Source: AP-15 sp035252905 (GTDB lineage: Bacteria > Pseudomonadota > Alphaproteobacteria > ATCC43930 > CGMCC-115725). From it: DNA of 64,000 nucleotides. Both the position numbers and the translations under genes were made by a program. The notes below the pieces were generated by a model. That model had not been told where the DNA came from and did no database searches. It saw only the letters and a program-made list of their open reading frames with translations. Position 1 is the stretch's first letter. Each line of letters starts with the position of its first letter. Location: contig DATFCQ010000332.1 of the NCBI GenBank assembly GCA_035252905.1, forward strand, positions 62,001 through 126,000. The letters run 5' to 3'. Of this stretch, positions 26,888-34,722 are shown one piece after another.

Positions 26888-27325
26888 ATGATTCCGCCCT
26901 TTGATCCTTCGACGGGGTACTTGCCGCCCGGCATCCATGACGCGACCTGGGGCGAGCTCGCGGCACGTTACGGCGTCAATCCGTACCGTTCGCGACTGCT
27001 CAACGGCTTGCTCGCGGCACTGCGCAATCTGCGGGGAGCCGGGTGCCGCCTCGCTCTGATCAACGGGAGCTTCGTGACGGCCAAGCGCTTCCCCAGAGAC
27101 TACGACGGCGCATGGGATCCTAGCGGTGTCGATCCGGCGCTGGTCGACCCGATCCTGCTCACCTTCGAGAACAAACGGGCGGCGATGAAAGCCAAGTACT
27201 TCGGCGAGCTCTTCCCAGCGACCTGGCCCGCAGCTCCAGGCGTCGCGTTCGCCGAGTTTTTCCAGAGGGATCGCGACGGCATCGCGAAAGGACTGGTGCG
27301 CCTTGGCTTGAGGGACCTGCCATGA
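26888..27325 (+). CDS. DUF6932-like, minimal nucleotidyltransferase fold
   Basis: 145 residues from the ATG at 26888. The segment LALINGSFVTAKRFPRDYDGAWD matches the nucleotidyltransferase pattern GS-x-(V)-x-x-(K)-x-x-P-x-D-x-D, where the acidic pair binds metal. The family is DUF6932-like; no reaction is established. The stop overlaps the ATG of the next gene by 4 bases (ATGA). Minimal nucleotidyltransferases paired with a regulator often act as toxin-antitoxin modules, which is the working idea here. Confidence 0.7.
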   Translation: MIPPFDPSTGYLPPGIHDATWGELAARYGVNPYRSRLLNGLLAALRNLRGAGCRLALINGSFVTAKRFPRDYDGAWDPSGVDPALVDPILLTFENKRAAMKAKYFGELFPATWPAAPGVAFAEFFQRDRDGIAKGLVRLGLRDLP

Positions 27326-28776
27326 TCAAGAACGAGCGACAGTACCGCATCACCAGGGCCGAGGCCGATCGGTTCCGCCTCGCCCTTCGCCAGATGGCCG
27401 ACGCTGAGCGAGACAGCGCACGAGAAGAGGTGCACCCGCGCCTGCTCCAAGCTCAGCGCGAGGGTCTGAAAAGCCAGTTGAAGGATCTCCTCCGCGAAAT
27501 CCAGGACTACGAAGATCTCAAGTCGGGGAAGGTGTCCGTCATTCATCTCGACACCCTCGACGCCCTCCCGGAAGGCCTGATCCGCGCGCGCATCGCCACC
27601 GGCCTCACGCACAAGACCCTAGCCGAGAGGCTCGGCATGAACGAGCAGCAGGTGCAGCGGTACGAGGCGGAGGGCTATGCCTCCGCGAGCTTAACCCGAC
27701 TGAGCGAGGTAGCGCGGGCGATCGGTGTGCGGGTGCGCGAAGACATCGAGCTACCGCCACGCGACCCGACTTTCGACAGGTTCTTTCAACGCCTCGGCGA
27801 GGCCGGCCTTCAGCGCGAGTTTGTCCTCTCCCGTTTGCTGCCCGACCCTGTTGCCGCGCAGGTCGAGGCCGACGACTACGAGGACGACGCGGCAATGCTG
27901 CTGCGCGAGGCTGCGGCCTCGGTCGAGCGCGTGTTCGGGTGGGGACCCGGCGAGCTGTTCGGCGCGGCCCCGCTCGCGCCGCCGCGTGAGGCGGTCACGA
28001 TGGCGCGGTTTAAGATGCCAGCGCGGCGCGCGTCTAAGGCGATTAGCGCCTATGCCACCTATGCGCGCTACCTGGCGCTCGTAGTGACAGAGGCTAGCGG
28101 GGCCCTGCCCCGCGAGCGGCTACCCACGGAGCCGGGCGAGGTGCGGCGCGCGATCGTCGAGCGACACGGAAGCCTGACGCTCGAAGCGGCGACGGAGTTC
28201 TGTTGGGACCTCGGCGTGCCCGTGCTGCCGCTGCGCGACAGCGGCACGTTTCATGGCGCCTGCTGGCGGCACTGCGGCCGCAACGTGATCGTGCTCAAGC
28301 AGCGGTCGGCCTTCTCGTCCAGGTGGCTATTCGATCTGCTGCACGAATACGATCATGCGAAGCGGAGGCCCAAAGCGGAGGAGTTGGAGGTAGTCGAGGG
28401 CGACGAGACGTCCGAGGAGCGTCGCAACTCCCCGGAGGAGATCGCCGCAAGCCGGTTCGCGGGGGACGTCGCGTTGGACGGTCGCGCCGAGAAGCTGGCC
28501 GAGGCCTGCGTCGTCCGGGCGAAGGGCAACCTTCGCAATCTGAAGCGCGCGGTTGTCGAGGTCGCAACTCAGGACGATCTGTCGGTCGGTCTGCTCGCCA
28601 ACTACCTCGCCTATCGGCTGTCCTGGCAGGGCGAGAATTGGTGGGGCGCCGCGGCCAACCTGCAGGAGCCCGGCGCGGACCCGTGGCACACAGTGCGCGA
28701 AGTCTTCCTGCGGCGCTTCTCGTTCGGGAGCGTGCCGGAGGCGGACGCGCGCCTCCTCCAGCAGGCACTGGCGTGA
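27322..28776 (+). CDS. XRE regulator fused to ImmA/IrrE-type zinc peptidase
   Basis: 484 residues. A coiled N-terminal region (to ~85) is followed by an XRE helix-turn-helix (IATGLTHKTLAERLGMNEQQVQRYEAEGYASASLTRL, ~95-135). Later comes a peptidase-like domain with LFDLLHEYDHAKRRP, an HExxH zinc motif near 340. Such fusions act as regulators or antitoxins that cleave a repressor or partner. Coupled to the DUF6932-like gene by a 4-base overlap and 10 bases from the next gene, so probably co-transcribed with all downstream genes. Confidence 0.78.
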   Translation: MIKNERQYRITRAEADRFRLALRQMADAERDSAREEVHPRLLQAQREGLKSQLKDLLREIQDYEDLKSGKVSVIHLDTLDALPEGLIRARIATGLTHKTLAERLGMNEQQVQRYEAEGYASASLTRLSEVARAIGVRVREDIELPPRDPTFDRFFQRLGEAGLQREFVLSRLLPDPVAAQVEADDYEDDAAMLLREAAASVERVFGWGPGELFGAAPLAPPREAVTMARFKMPARRASKAISAYATYARYLALVVTEASGALPRERLPTEPGEVRRAIVERHGSLTLEAATEFCWDLGVPVLPLRDSGTFHGACWRHCGRNVIVLKQRSAFSSRWLFDLLHEYDHAKRRPKAEELEVVEGDETSEERRNSPEEIAASRFAGDVALDGRAEKLAEACVVRAKGNLRNLKRAVVEVATQDDLSVGLLANYLAYRLSWQGENWWGAAANLQEPGADPWHTVREVFLRRFSFGSVPEADARLLQQALA

Positions 28777-28786
28777 GGGGTAGGGC

Positions 28787-29407
28787 ATGAGTGACACCAA
28801 GCCGGCGCCGCTGAAGATCAGCTGCACCGACAGCGACTGCGAGCAAGGCCTGCACTGCTTCAAGTTCCACAGCCGGAAGATGGCCGCTAGCGACCGCGGG
28901 AAATGCAGGTCCTGCGGCGCGGACTTGGTCGATTGGGAGCGGGTGCATCGGCGCGACAGGGCCGACGTGGCGCACACCTTCGCGGCGCTGAAGCGCGAGC
29001 TGATCCGCCATCATACCTGGCATGTCGTCATCGACGATAAGGCGATGGCGCACGCGCGCCGCAAGGGAATGGCGGGCCTGCTAGTCGCGGCCCGGCACCG
29101 CTTGATGAAGAGCCTCGCCCCCGCGGAACCGGTACGGGACGGGCAGCAGACGCCGTTCTCGGGCAATGCGATCTATCTCGCGCAGCACGCGACGGCCTGC
29201 TGCTGCAGGACGTGCCTCGAGTATTGGCACGCGATCCCGAAGGGACAATCGCTGACGGCTGAAGAGGTGGAATATGCCTACGGCCTCGTCGAGGCGTACC
29301 TGCGCGAGCGGTTGCCCGACCTTAAGGAAGAACCCGAGAAAGTGCGGCGGCACAGTCGCCGAGGTGACGCACCGCGCCTCGCCGATGAGGGGCGCGTCCC
29401 GACATGA
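28787..29407 (+). CDS. DUF4186 protein with N-terminal Cys-rich extension
   Basis: 206 residues. The C-terminal half is DUF4186: DGQQTPFSGNAIYLAQHA then TACCCRTCLEYWHAIPKG, with conserved His and Cys that could bind metal. The first ~50 residues add two more Cys groups (SCTDSDCEQGLHCF and KCRSCGAD), resembling zinc ribbons not seen in the short family form. Function unknown. It overlaps the radical SAM gene by 4 bases, which suggests that the two proteins act together. Confidence 0.78.
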   Translation: MSDTKPAPLKISCTDSDCEQGLHCFKFHSRKMAASDRGKCRSCGADLVDWERVHRRDRADVAHTFAALKRELIRHHTWHVVIDDKAMAHARRKGMAGLLVAARHRLMKSLAPAEPVRDGQQTPFSGNAIYLAQHATACCCRTCLEYWHAIPKGQSLTAEEVEYAYGLVEAYLRERLPDLKEEPEKVRRHSRRGDAPRLADEGRVPT

Positions 29408-30414
29408 CCATTAGCCTGATCGATACTGCAAACTTCTCGGCGCGGCTGCGGGCGAGGGCGATAGACCCTGGCGAGCGCCGGGTGCTGATCTCGCGCCTCG
29501 AAGGGTCTGACCAGGCGCGCGACCTCACGGTGCCCCCGAACTGCGGCGGTTTCGGCCGGATCCGGCACTTCCGGCAGGCGACGTCGCCAGGCTGGCCGAT
29601 CAATCCATTGCCAATTGTACCGGCTGCGCGAGCGCTCGGCCTGGAGCCGTCGTCGGCCATGACCGCGCAAGTCTTCCAGAACGCTGCCTGCAACTGGCGC
29701 TGCTGGTACTGCTACGTGCCCTACCCCCTGCTCGCCGCCGACCCGGCGCGGTCCGCATGGCTCACGGCCGAGGATCTGGTCACGCTCTACGCAGCGCAGG
29801 GGGAACGCCCGCTCGTGATCGACCTGTCGGGGGGGTCGCCCGACCTCGTGCCCGAGTGGGTCCCATGGATGATGGGGGCGCTTGATGCCACGGGCCTGTC
29901 CGAAAGCACCTATCTCTGGTCGGACGATAACTTGAGCACGGAGTATCTGTTCGAGTGGGTGCCGGCGGCGGAAATCGAGCGAATGCAAGCCTATTGCAAC
30001 TATGGCCGGGTCTGCTGCTTCAAGGGTTTCGACGAGGCATCTTTCAGCTTTAATACCCGCGCCGCGCCGGACGCCTTCGCGCGGCAGTTCGACATTATGG
30101 GCAAGCTGCTCGGCCTGGGCCTCGACGTGTACGGCTATGCCACTTTCACGGCCCCTGTGGTCGTGGACGTGCGCGACCATATGGCCCATTTCATGGACCG
30201 GCTACAAGCTTTGCACCCCAATCTACCGCTACGGGTGGTGCCCCTCGAAATCGTGGGGTTCTCTCCGGTTGCCGGACGGATGAACGAGGCACGGCGGGCA
30301 GCGCTGGACAACCAGCAGACAGCGATCGAGGCTTGGTGCTCCGAGCTCGAAGCCAGATTTGACGACGCGGCCCGGACCGCTCCGATCTGCGACGTGCCAT
30401 TAGAAGGCCACTAA
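29404..30414 (+). CDS. Radical SAM enzyme
   Basis: 336 residues. The iron-sulfur motif CxxxCxxC is ACNWRCWYCYVPY at ~98-110, and DLSGGSPDLVPEW corresponds to the GGE-like SAM-contact strand. The motif lies unusually deep, after ~95 residues with no known domain. There is no SPASM-type cysteine tail. The reaction is unknown. Neighbouring methyltransferase, ASCH and kinase genes suggest a nucleotide, RNA or DNA modification pathway (inference). Confidence 0.85.
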   Translation: MTISLIDTANFSARLRARAIDPGERRVLISRLEGSDQARDLTVPPNCGGFGRIRHFRQATSPGWPINPLPIVPAARALGLEPSSAMTAQVFQNAACNWRCWYCYVPYPLLAADPARSAWLTAEDLVTLYAAQGERPLVIDLSGGSPDLVPEWVPWMMGALDATGLSESTYLWSDDNLSTEYLFEWVPAAEIERMQAYCNYGRVCCFKGFDEASFSFNTRAAPDAFARQFDIMGKLLGLGLDVYGYATFTAPVVVDVRDHMAHFMDRLQALHPNLPLRVVPLEIVGFSPVAGRMNEARRAALDNQQTAIEAWCSELEARFDDAARTAPICDVPLEGH

Positions 30415-30416
30415 CC

Positions 30417-31709
30417 ATGCCGCCCTCGTCGCCTGAGGATCTGGCCTTCGCCAACAAAGTGGACGCATGGGTCTCGGGCGCGCTCGCGGACGGCAAGAGG
30501 ACCTTCGGCGAGGTCCTGTGCGCGCTTCCAGGCGTCTATCCCACCGAGGTCCTGCCCTCACTGCGCAGGATCACGGCAGCAGGCGGCCTGCGGCCTAGTC
30601 ACCTGAGCGCTATCGAGCGGGGTGCCTCGCGGCGTCATACTCCCCTTTGCAAGGGTAATGGCTTGGGCTGGCTGCCGCTGCCGCACCCGCTCGATTTCGA
30701 GTGGCGGTTCTCGGCAGAAACCTGCGAGACGCTGCTGGCGAGGGCCGACGGCCTAAGCCGGAGAGACTGGCCTGTCGCACTCATCGGCACCCCCGGACTC
30801 TGCGCGCACTTGCTCGAACACGGCCCCATCGGCCGTCCGTTCTCGTTCCTCGGCGAGAACAACGTGGTGACCGGGGCCTTGCGCCATCGTGCCCTCCGCG
30901 GCCCTGCAAAGATCAGCTTCCTGCCCTGTGGAGCCGGTTCGAGCCTAGCAGGGACAGCGGACGCGGTGATCATCGACCCGCCATGGTACGCCGACTATAT
31001 CCGCCCGCTGTTCAGGATGGCGGCGTTGGTTTGCCGCGTGGGAGGGCACATCCTGGTCAGCCTTCCCTCCGAGGGCGTCCGCCCGTCGGCGTGGGCGGAC
31101 AGGGAGCGAACGTTGGCCTTCGCGCGGCGCATCGGCCTGCGAGCCGTCGCCTGCGAACCCCGCACGCTGACGTACGACACCCCATTCTTCGAGTGGAACT
31201 CCCTCGTCGCGGCGGGCATTAGGAACCTGCCTCTCACATGGCGGCGCGGAGACCTCCTCGTCTTCGAGCGTATGCCGGCTCAAGTTGCGCCACCAGGCAA
31301 GCAATGGGTCGCGGCGGGGTGGGAGGAAAGCGTCGTCAAGGGGGTGAGATTTCGCGCGCGCTTGGTCACGGCGGCGCCGGACCGGGGCGCTATAGCCGCC
31401 GGCCTGTACCCGATCGTGGACGGGGGCGTCCTGCCGTCGGTGAGCCGTCGCGACCCACGCCGCGCCAGCGTGGATGTCTGGACGAGCGGCAATCGCGTCT
31501 TCCGGTGCGGGCGACCCGATCTGGTGCACCTTGCATGCCGGCGCCTCCTGGGCGAGTCTCCACCAGATGATCGTGGGAAAAGCCGCGACGCGGGAGAAGA
31601 GGCGTACGTAGAGCGGATCGCGTCCGATCTCTCCCATGTCGTCGCGCAGGAGCTGATGGAATTGACAGCGTTTGGAGCTTTGGAGATTGGATATACTCGT
31701 CCTCGCTGA
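30417..31709 (+). CDS. Methyltransferase-like protein with DPPWY motif
   Basis: 430 residues. ADAVIIDPPWYADYIRPLFRMAALVCRVGGHILVSLPS carries the DPPW motif of N6-adenine-type amino-methyltransferases (~185-220). A clear glycine-rich SAM loop is not obvious, and the first ~170 residues match nothing I recognise. The target may be DNA or RNA. Starts 2 bases after the radical SAM stop. The C-terminal ~40 bases overlap the ASCH gene in another frame. Confidence 0.7.
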   Translation: MPPSSPEDLAFANKVDAWVSGALADGKRTFGEVLCALPGVYPTEVLPSLRRITAAGGLRPSHLSAIERGASRRHTPLCKGNGLGWLPLPHPLDFEWRFSAETCETLLARADGLSRRDWPVALIGTPGLCAHLLEHGPIGRPFSFLGENNVVTGALRHRALRGPAKISFLPCGAGSSLAGTADAVIIDPPWYADYIRPLFRMAALVCRVGGHILVSLPSEGVRPSAWADRERTLAFARRIGLRAVACEPRTLTYDTPFFEWNSLVAAGIRNLPLTWRRGDLLVFERMPAQVAPPGKQWVAAGWEESVVKGVRFRARLVTAAPDRGAIAAGLYPIVDGGVLPSVSRRDPRRASVDVWTSGNRVFRCGRPDLVHLACRRLLGESPPDDRGKSRDAGEEAYVERIASDLSHVVAQELMELTAFGALEIGYTRPR

Positions 31710-32220
31710 GGTTGGCTTTCGGGACCTCCTAGAACCCGTAGGAAACGCGCCGTTCTGGCGCGACTACCTCCGCGGCCTGAGCGCGCCGAAGATCACCGCG
31801 ACCGGGTTACACGTTGCGGTATTGGTCGAACCATATCTCTCCTGGGTTCTGGACGGAACGAAGACGGTCGAGTCCCGATTCGGCGTCCACCGCAGCCCGC
31901 CGTTCGGCGCGGTATTCGCCGGCGACGTCATCCTGCTCAAACGTGCGGCCGGTCCGATCGTGGGCATCGCTTGTGCCACGCGCACGTGGTGTCTCCCGGT
32001 AAACGCGGCGACGCTCAGCGAGATCAGACGCTCCTTTGGGGAGCGCATCGGCGCTCCAGACGACGCTTTTTGGGAGGCAAGGCGCGGCACGAACTTTGCG
32101 ACGCTCATTGAGCTCGCTGAGGTGACTAGGGTCGCGACCCCCATTAGCTGCGACAAGCGCGACCGGCGTGGCTGGGTGACGTTGCGTCCCCGGCAACTCA
32201 GCCTCGGACTGATTTCATGA
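31672..32220 (+). CDS. ASCH-domain protein
   Basis: About 182 residues from a TTG at 31672 (a second TTG at 31687 is possible; there is no ATG). The segment HVAVLVEPYLSWVLDGTKTV, ESRFGVHRSPP and GDVILLKRAAGPIVGIACAT is the ASCH fold (PUA-like), which binds RNA or modified nucleotides. It overlaps the methyltransferase gene by up to 38 bases and the kinase gene by 4 bases. The likely role is recognition of a nucleic-acid substrate for this cluster. Confidence 0.72.
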   Translation: MELWRLDILVLAEVGFRDLLEPVGNAPFWRDYLRGLSAPKITATGLHVAVLVEPYLSWVLDGTKTVESRFGVHRSPPFGAVFAGDVILLKRAAGPIVGIACATRTWCLPVNAATLSEIRRSFGERIGAPDDAFWEARRGTNFATLIELAEVTRVATPISCDKRDRRGWVTLRPRQLSLGLIS

Positions 32221-32780
32221 ACAGCGTCGTGATTGCCGTCGCTGGTAGAATTGGTAGCGGTAAGACGTCCGTCGCTGCCGCCCTAGCGGACACCCTACGA
32301 TGGCCACGCGTTGGATTTGGGGACTACGTCCGTTTGGAGGCCGCAAAGAAGGGACTTGACCCTGGGAATCGAGAGATCCTGCAGGAACTCGGGGAAGTCC
32401 TGCTGAGGCGGGATGTGGACGGCTTTTGCCGGGCCGTTTTGGCCCAGATAGACCCCCCCGCAGAGTGCGGTTTGGTCGTGGATGGGGTTCGCCACGTCCT
32501 TGTACTGGAAGCCCTGCGCCGTTTACTGAGCCCAAAGCCTGTTTACCTGATCTACCTTGCGGCAACCAATGAAGCACGACGCCTTCGACTCATGGAGGCG
32601 GGCCGTAGTCATGGGTTAACGACCAAGGTCGAGAGTCACTCGACGGAGGCGGATCTTGAATCGGCTCTTCCAGCCTTTGCGGATGCAGTGCTTGACGCGG
32701 ATCGCAGCCTGGAAGCGGTGATCACTGACGCCTTCGCGCGTATCCAAAAAGATCTTGGCGCAATAGGGGGGTGCTCGTGA
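32217..32780 (+). CDS. P-loop nucleotide kinase-like protein
   Basis: 187 residues. Intact Walker A GRIGSGKTS at 10-18, then WPRVGFGDYVRLEAAKKGLDP and a Walker B-like strand GLVVDGVRH. The arrangement resembles dephospho-CoA or nucleoside-monophosphate kinases (AAA_18 group). The N-terminal part of the next protein is a diverged paralogue. Overlaps the ASCH gene by 4 bases (ATGA). Substrate unknown. Confidence 0.8.
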   Translation: MNSVVIAVAGRIGSGKTSVAAALADTLRWPRVGFGDYVRLEAAKKGLDPGNREILQELGEVLLRRDVDGFCRAVLAQIDPPAECGLVVDGVRHVLVLEALRRLLSPKPVYLIYLAATNEARRLRLMEAGRSHGLTTKVESHSTEADLESALPAFADAVLDADRSLEAVITDAFARIQKDLGAIGGCS

Positions 32781-34519
32781 GCAAGCGGGGCGTTGTGATC
32801 GCGTTCAGCGGCGCCATGGGCTCTGGAAGAGGCATGATCAGCCAACGCGTGGCCGAGAGACTTGGTTGGCCGCGCGTTCGATTTTCAGACTACATTAGGC
32901 AATACGCTAGGGCGCAGGGGGACGATCCGAATGATCGCGGGGTCCTCCAGTTGCTCGGCCAACGGCTAGTTCGCGACCACCTAGAGCACTTCGTTGCTTC
33001 CGTGCTTCAACTTGCAGGCTGGCATTCCGGCAAAAGCGTGATCTTGGACGGCCTACGGCATGCGGAGGTCCACGTTGAGTTGCGAAGGCAACTCGGGAGT
33101 GGAGCTGATTTGCACGTTGTGCACGTTGACCTCGACGTGAACGAACGTGCGGTTAGGGCAAGGACCACAGAAGGCTTGGACGCGGCGACGTTTGCACGCT
33201 ACGCGCAAGACCTGACAGAAGCCCAGCTTGAGCGGGTCCTCCCAGCCTACGCCGAGCTTGCCTTGAGCGCCGCTGATCCGATTGACCATTTGACCGATCT
33301 CGTACTGCGGCGATTCGGCTATCCAGGTCGCGCGCCGGACGATCGAGGCGAAAATATTTCGTTGATGGAGCCTCTGCTTTTAGGTGAAAGCTCCCGACAT
33401 AGACATGACCTAAGCAATCTAGCTGCTGATCTACTCGCCGAGTCCAAAGAATTCACCGGCGCACTGCCGCCAGGCCTTCGCCGGCCGTTGGCCGACCTGG
33501 TGCGGGCCATGAACTGCTACTACAGCAACCTAATTGAGGGCCACGACACCCACCCTATAGACATCGAGCGGGCCCTGAAGCAGGTCTACAGTGACGATCC
33601 GAAGAAACGGGACTTACAATTAGAGGCTAAAGCACACATCGCTGTTCAGTACTGGATAGACTCCGGCGGGCTCGCCGGCAGAGAGCCGGTTAGCCAAGCA
33701 GCATTATGCAATATCCACGAGCGGTTCTGCTCAGCGCTTCCAGACGCGCTGCTTTGGCTGACCAACCCAGATACCAACGAGCGCTGGCGTCTGTCGCCCG
33801 GGAATTATCGAGAGCAAGATGTAAAAATCGGCTCCCATATTCCGCCGAGCCCAGGAGCCCTCCCGCGCTTTATGAGCCGATTCGAGACAACATATAGCAG
33901 ACTTGGTAAGCTGGACTTGATACTTGCCACCCCGGCAGCGCACCACAGACTGCTCTGGATTCATCCCTTTGCAGACGGGAACGGACGTGTGGCGCGGCTG
34001 ATGAGTCATGCCACCTTATCTGAAGCATTGAATAATCATGGCCTTTGGTCAGTGGCTCGCGGATTAGCTCGTGCAGAGGCGGAGTACAAAGGTCACTTGC
34101 ACGAGTGTGACCTGGTACGACGCAACGATCTGGATGGTCGTGGGCAGCTAAGCGAGGAAGCGCTTGCAGGATTCACCCGATTCTTTTTGAATCGTTGTCT
34201 AGATCAAGTACGCTTCATGCGTAGTTTGATGCAGCCAGATACATTACGGACTCGTTGGGGACTTTGGATTACCGAGCAAGCGGAGCTGAACCGGCTTCCG
34301 CGTATTGCCACTAGACTTCTCAATGCTCTACTTGCGGAGGGCGACCTTGGTCGAATCGAGGCAGTGGAGCTACTAGGCCTGCCAGAAACGAAGGTAACTG
34401 AAACTCTGACCTACTTGGAAGAGGAGGGAGTAGTTGTCCCGCGGATTGACGATAACCGGCTTACATTGGCTTTCCCTGTAAAATTAGCAGAGCGCATAAC
34501 ACCTGGATTGTTTCCATAA
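32777..34519 (+). CDS. Degenerate kinase - Fic AMPylase-like - winged helix fusion
   Basis: 580 residues from the GTG at 32777, which gives a 4-base overlap (GTGA) with the kinase stop. Residues 1-190 mirror the preceding kinase (WPRVRFSDYIRQYARAQGDDP, SVILDGLRHAEV), but the P-loop reads GAMGSGRGM and lacks the ATP-binding Lys. From ~200 a Fic domain follows: inhibitory motif SNLIEG near 249-254 and active motif HPFADGNGRVAR near 396. A winged helix lies at ~505-575. Fic proteins transfer AMP or another nucleotide to proteins. Base composition is clearly lower in G+C than neighbours, suggesting recent transfer. Confidence 0.85.
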   Translation: MSKRGVVIAFSGAMGSGRGMISQRVAERLGWPRVRFSDYIRQYARAQGDDPNDRGVLQLLGQRLVRDHLEHFVASVLQLAGWHSGKSVILDGLRHAEVHVELRRQLGSGADLHVVHVDLDVNERAVRARTTEGLDAATFARYAQDLTEAQLERVLPAYAELALSAADPIDHLTDLVLRRFGYPGRAPDDRGENISLMEPLLLGESSRHRHDLSNLAADLLAESKEFTGALPPGLRRPLADLVRAMNCYYSNLIEGHDTHPIDIERALKQVYSDDPKKRDLQLEAKAHIAVQYWIDSGGLAGREPVSQAALCNIHERFCSALPDALLWLTNPDTNERWRLSPGNYREQDVKIGSHIPPSPGALPRFMSRFETTYSRLGKLDLILATPAAHHRLLWIHPFADGNGRVARLMSHATLSEALNNHGLWSVARGLARAEAEYKGHLHECDLVRRNDLDGRGQLSEEALAGFTRFFLNRCLDQVRFMRSLMQPDTLRTRWGLWITEQAELNRLPRIATRLLNALLAEGDLGRIEAVELLGLPETKVTETLTYLEEEGVVVPRIDDNRLTLAFPVKLAERITPGLFP

Positions 34520-34582
34520 TAGGAACGCCAGTTGGTGAATGACGGGAGTGCAGATTCCGACGCAGTCGCCCGGGCGCGGAGT

Positions 34583-34602
34583 CTCGCTGGCGAGGTTTTT
34601 TT
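34583..34602 (+). terminator. Possible Rho-independent terminator after the Fic gene
   Basis: Short stem CTCG-CTGG-CGAG followed by G and seven T at about 34596-34602, in the convergent space between the Fic gene and hsdR. The stem is only four base pairs, so this is weak. Confidence 0.4.
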
Positions 34603-34722
34603 GCCGCTGGCATGAGGACGGGCAAGTCTTCCAGCTCGTGGATCGGAGCGCCTGGTCAATTTGCCCTCGCCTGGTCTAGGCCTGACTGCCAATACGCCTC
34701 CCGAATTTCTCGAATTGTATTA

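Noticed and set aside
29404..32780. Calling the radical SAM and kinase genes a viperin-type antiviral pair
   Set aside because: The radical SAM motif is deep in the protein and the flanking residues (CNWRCWYC) differ from the viperin form. Only the gene pairing is similar.
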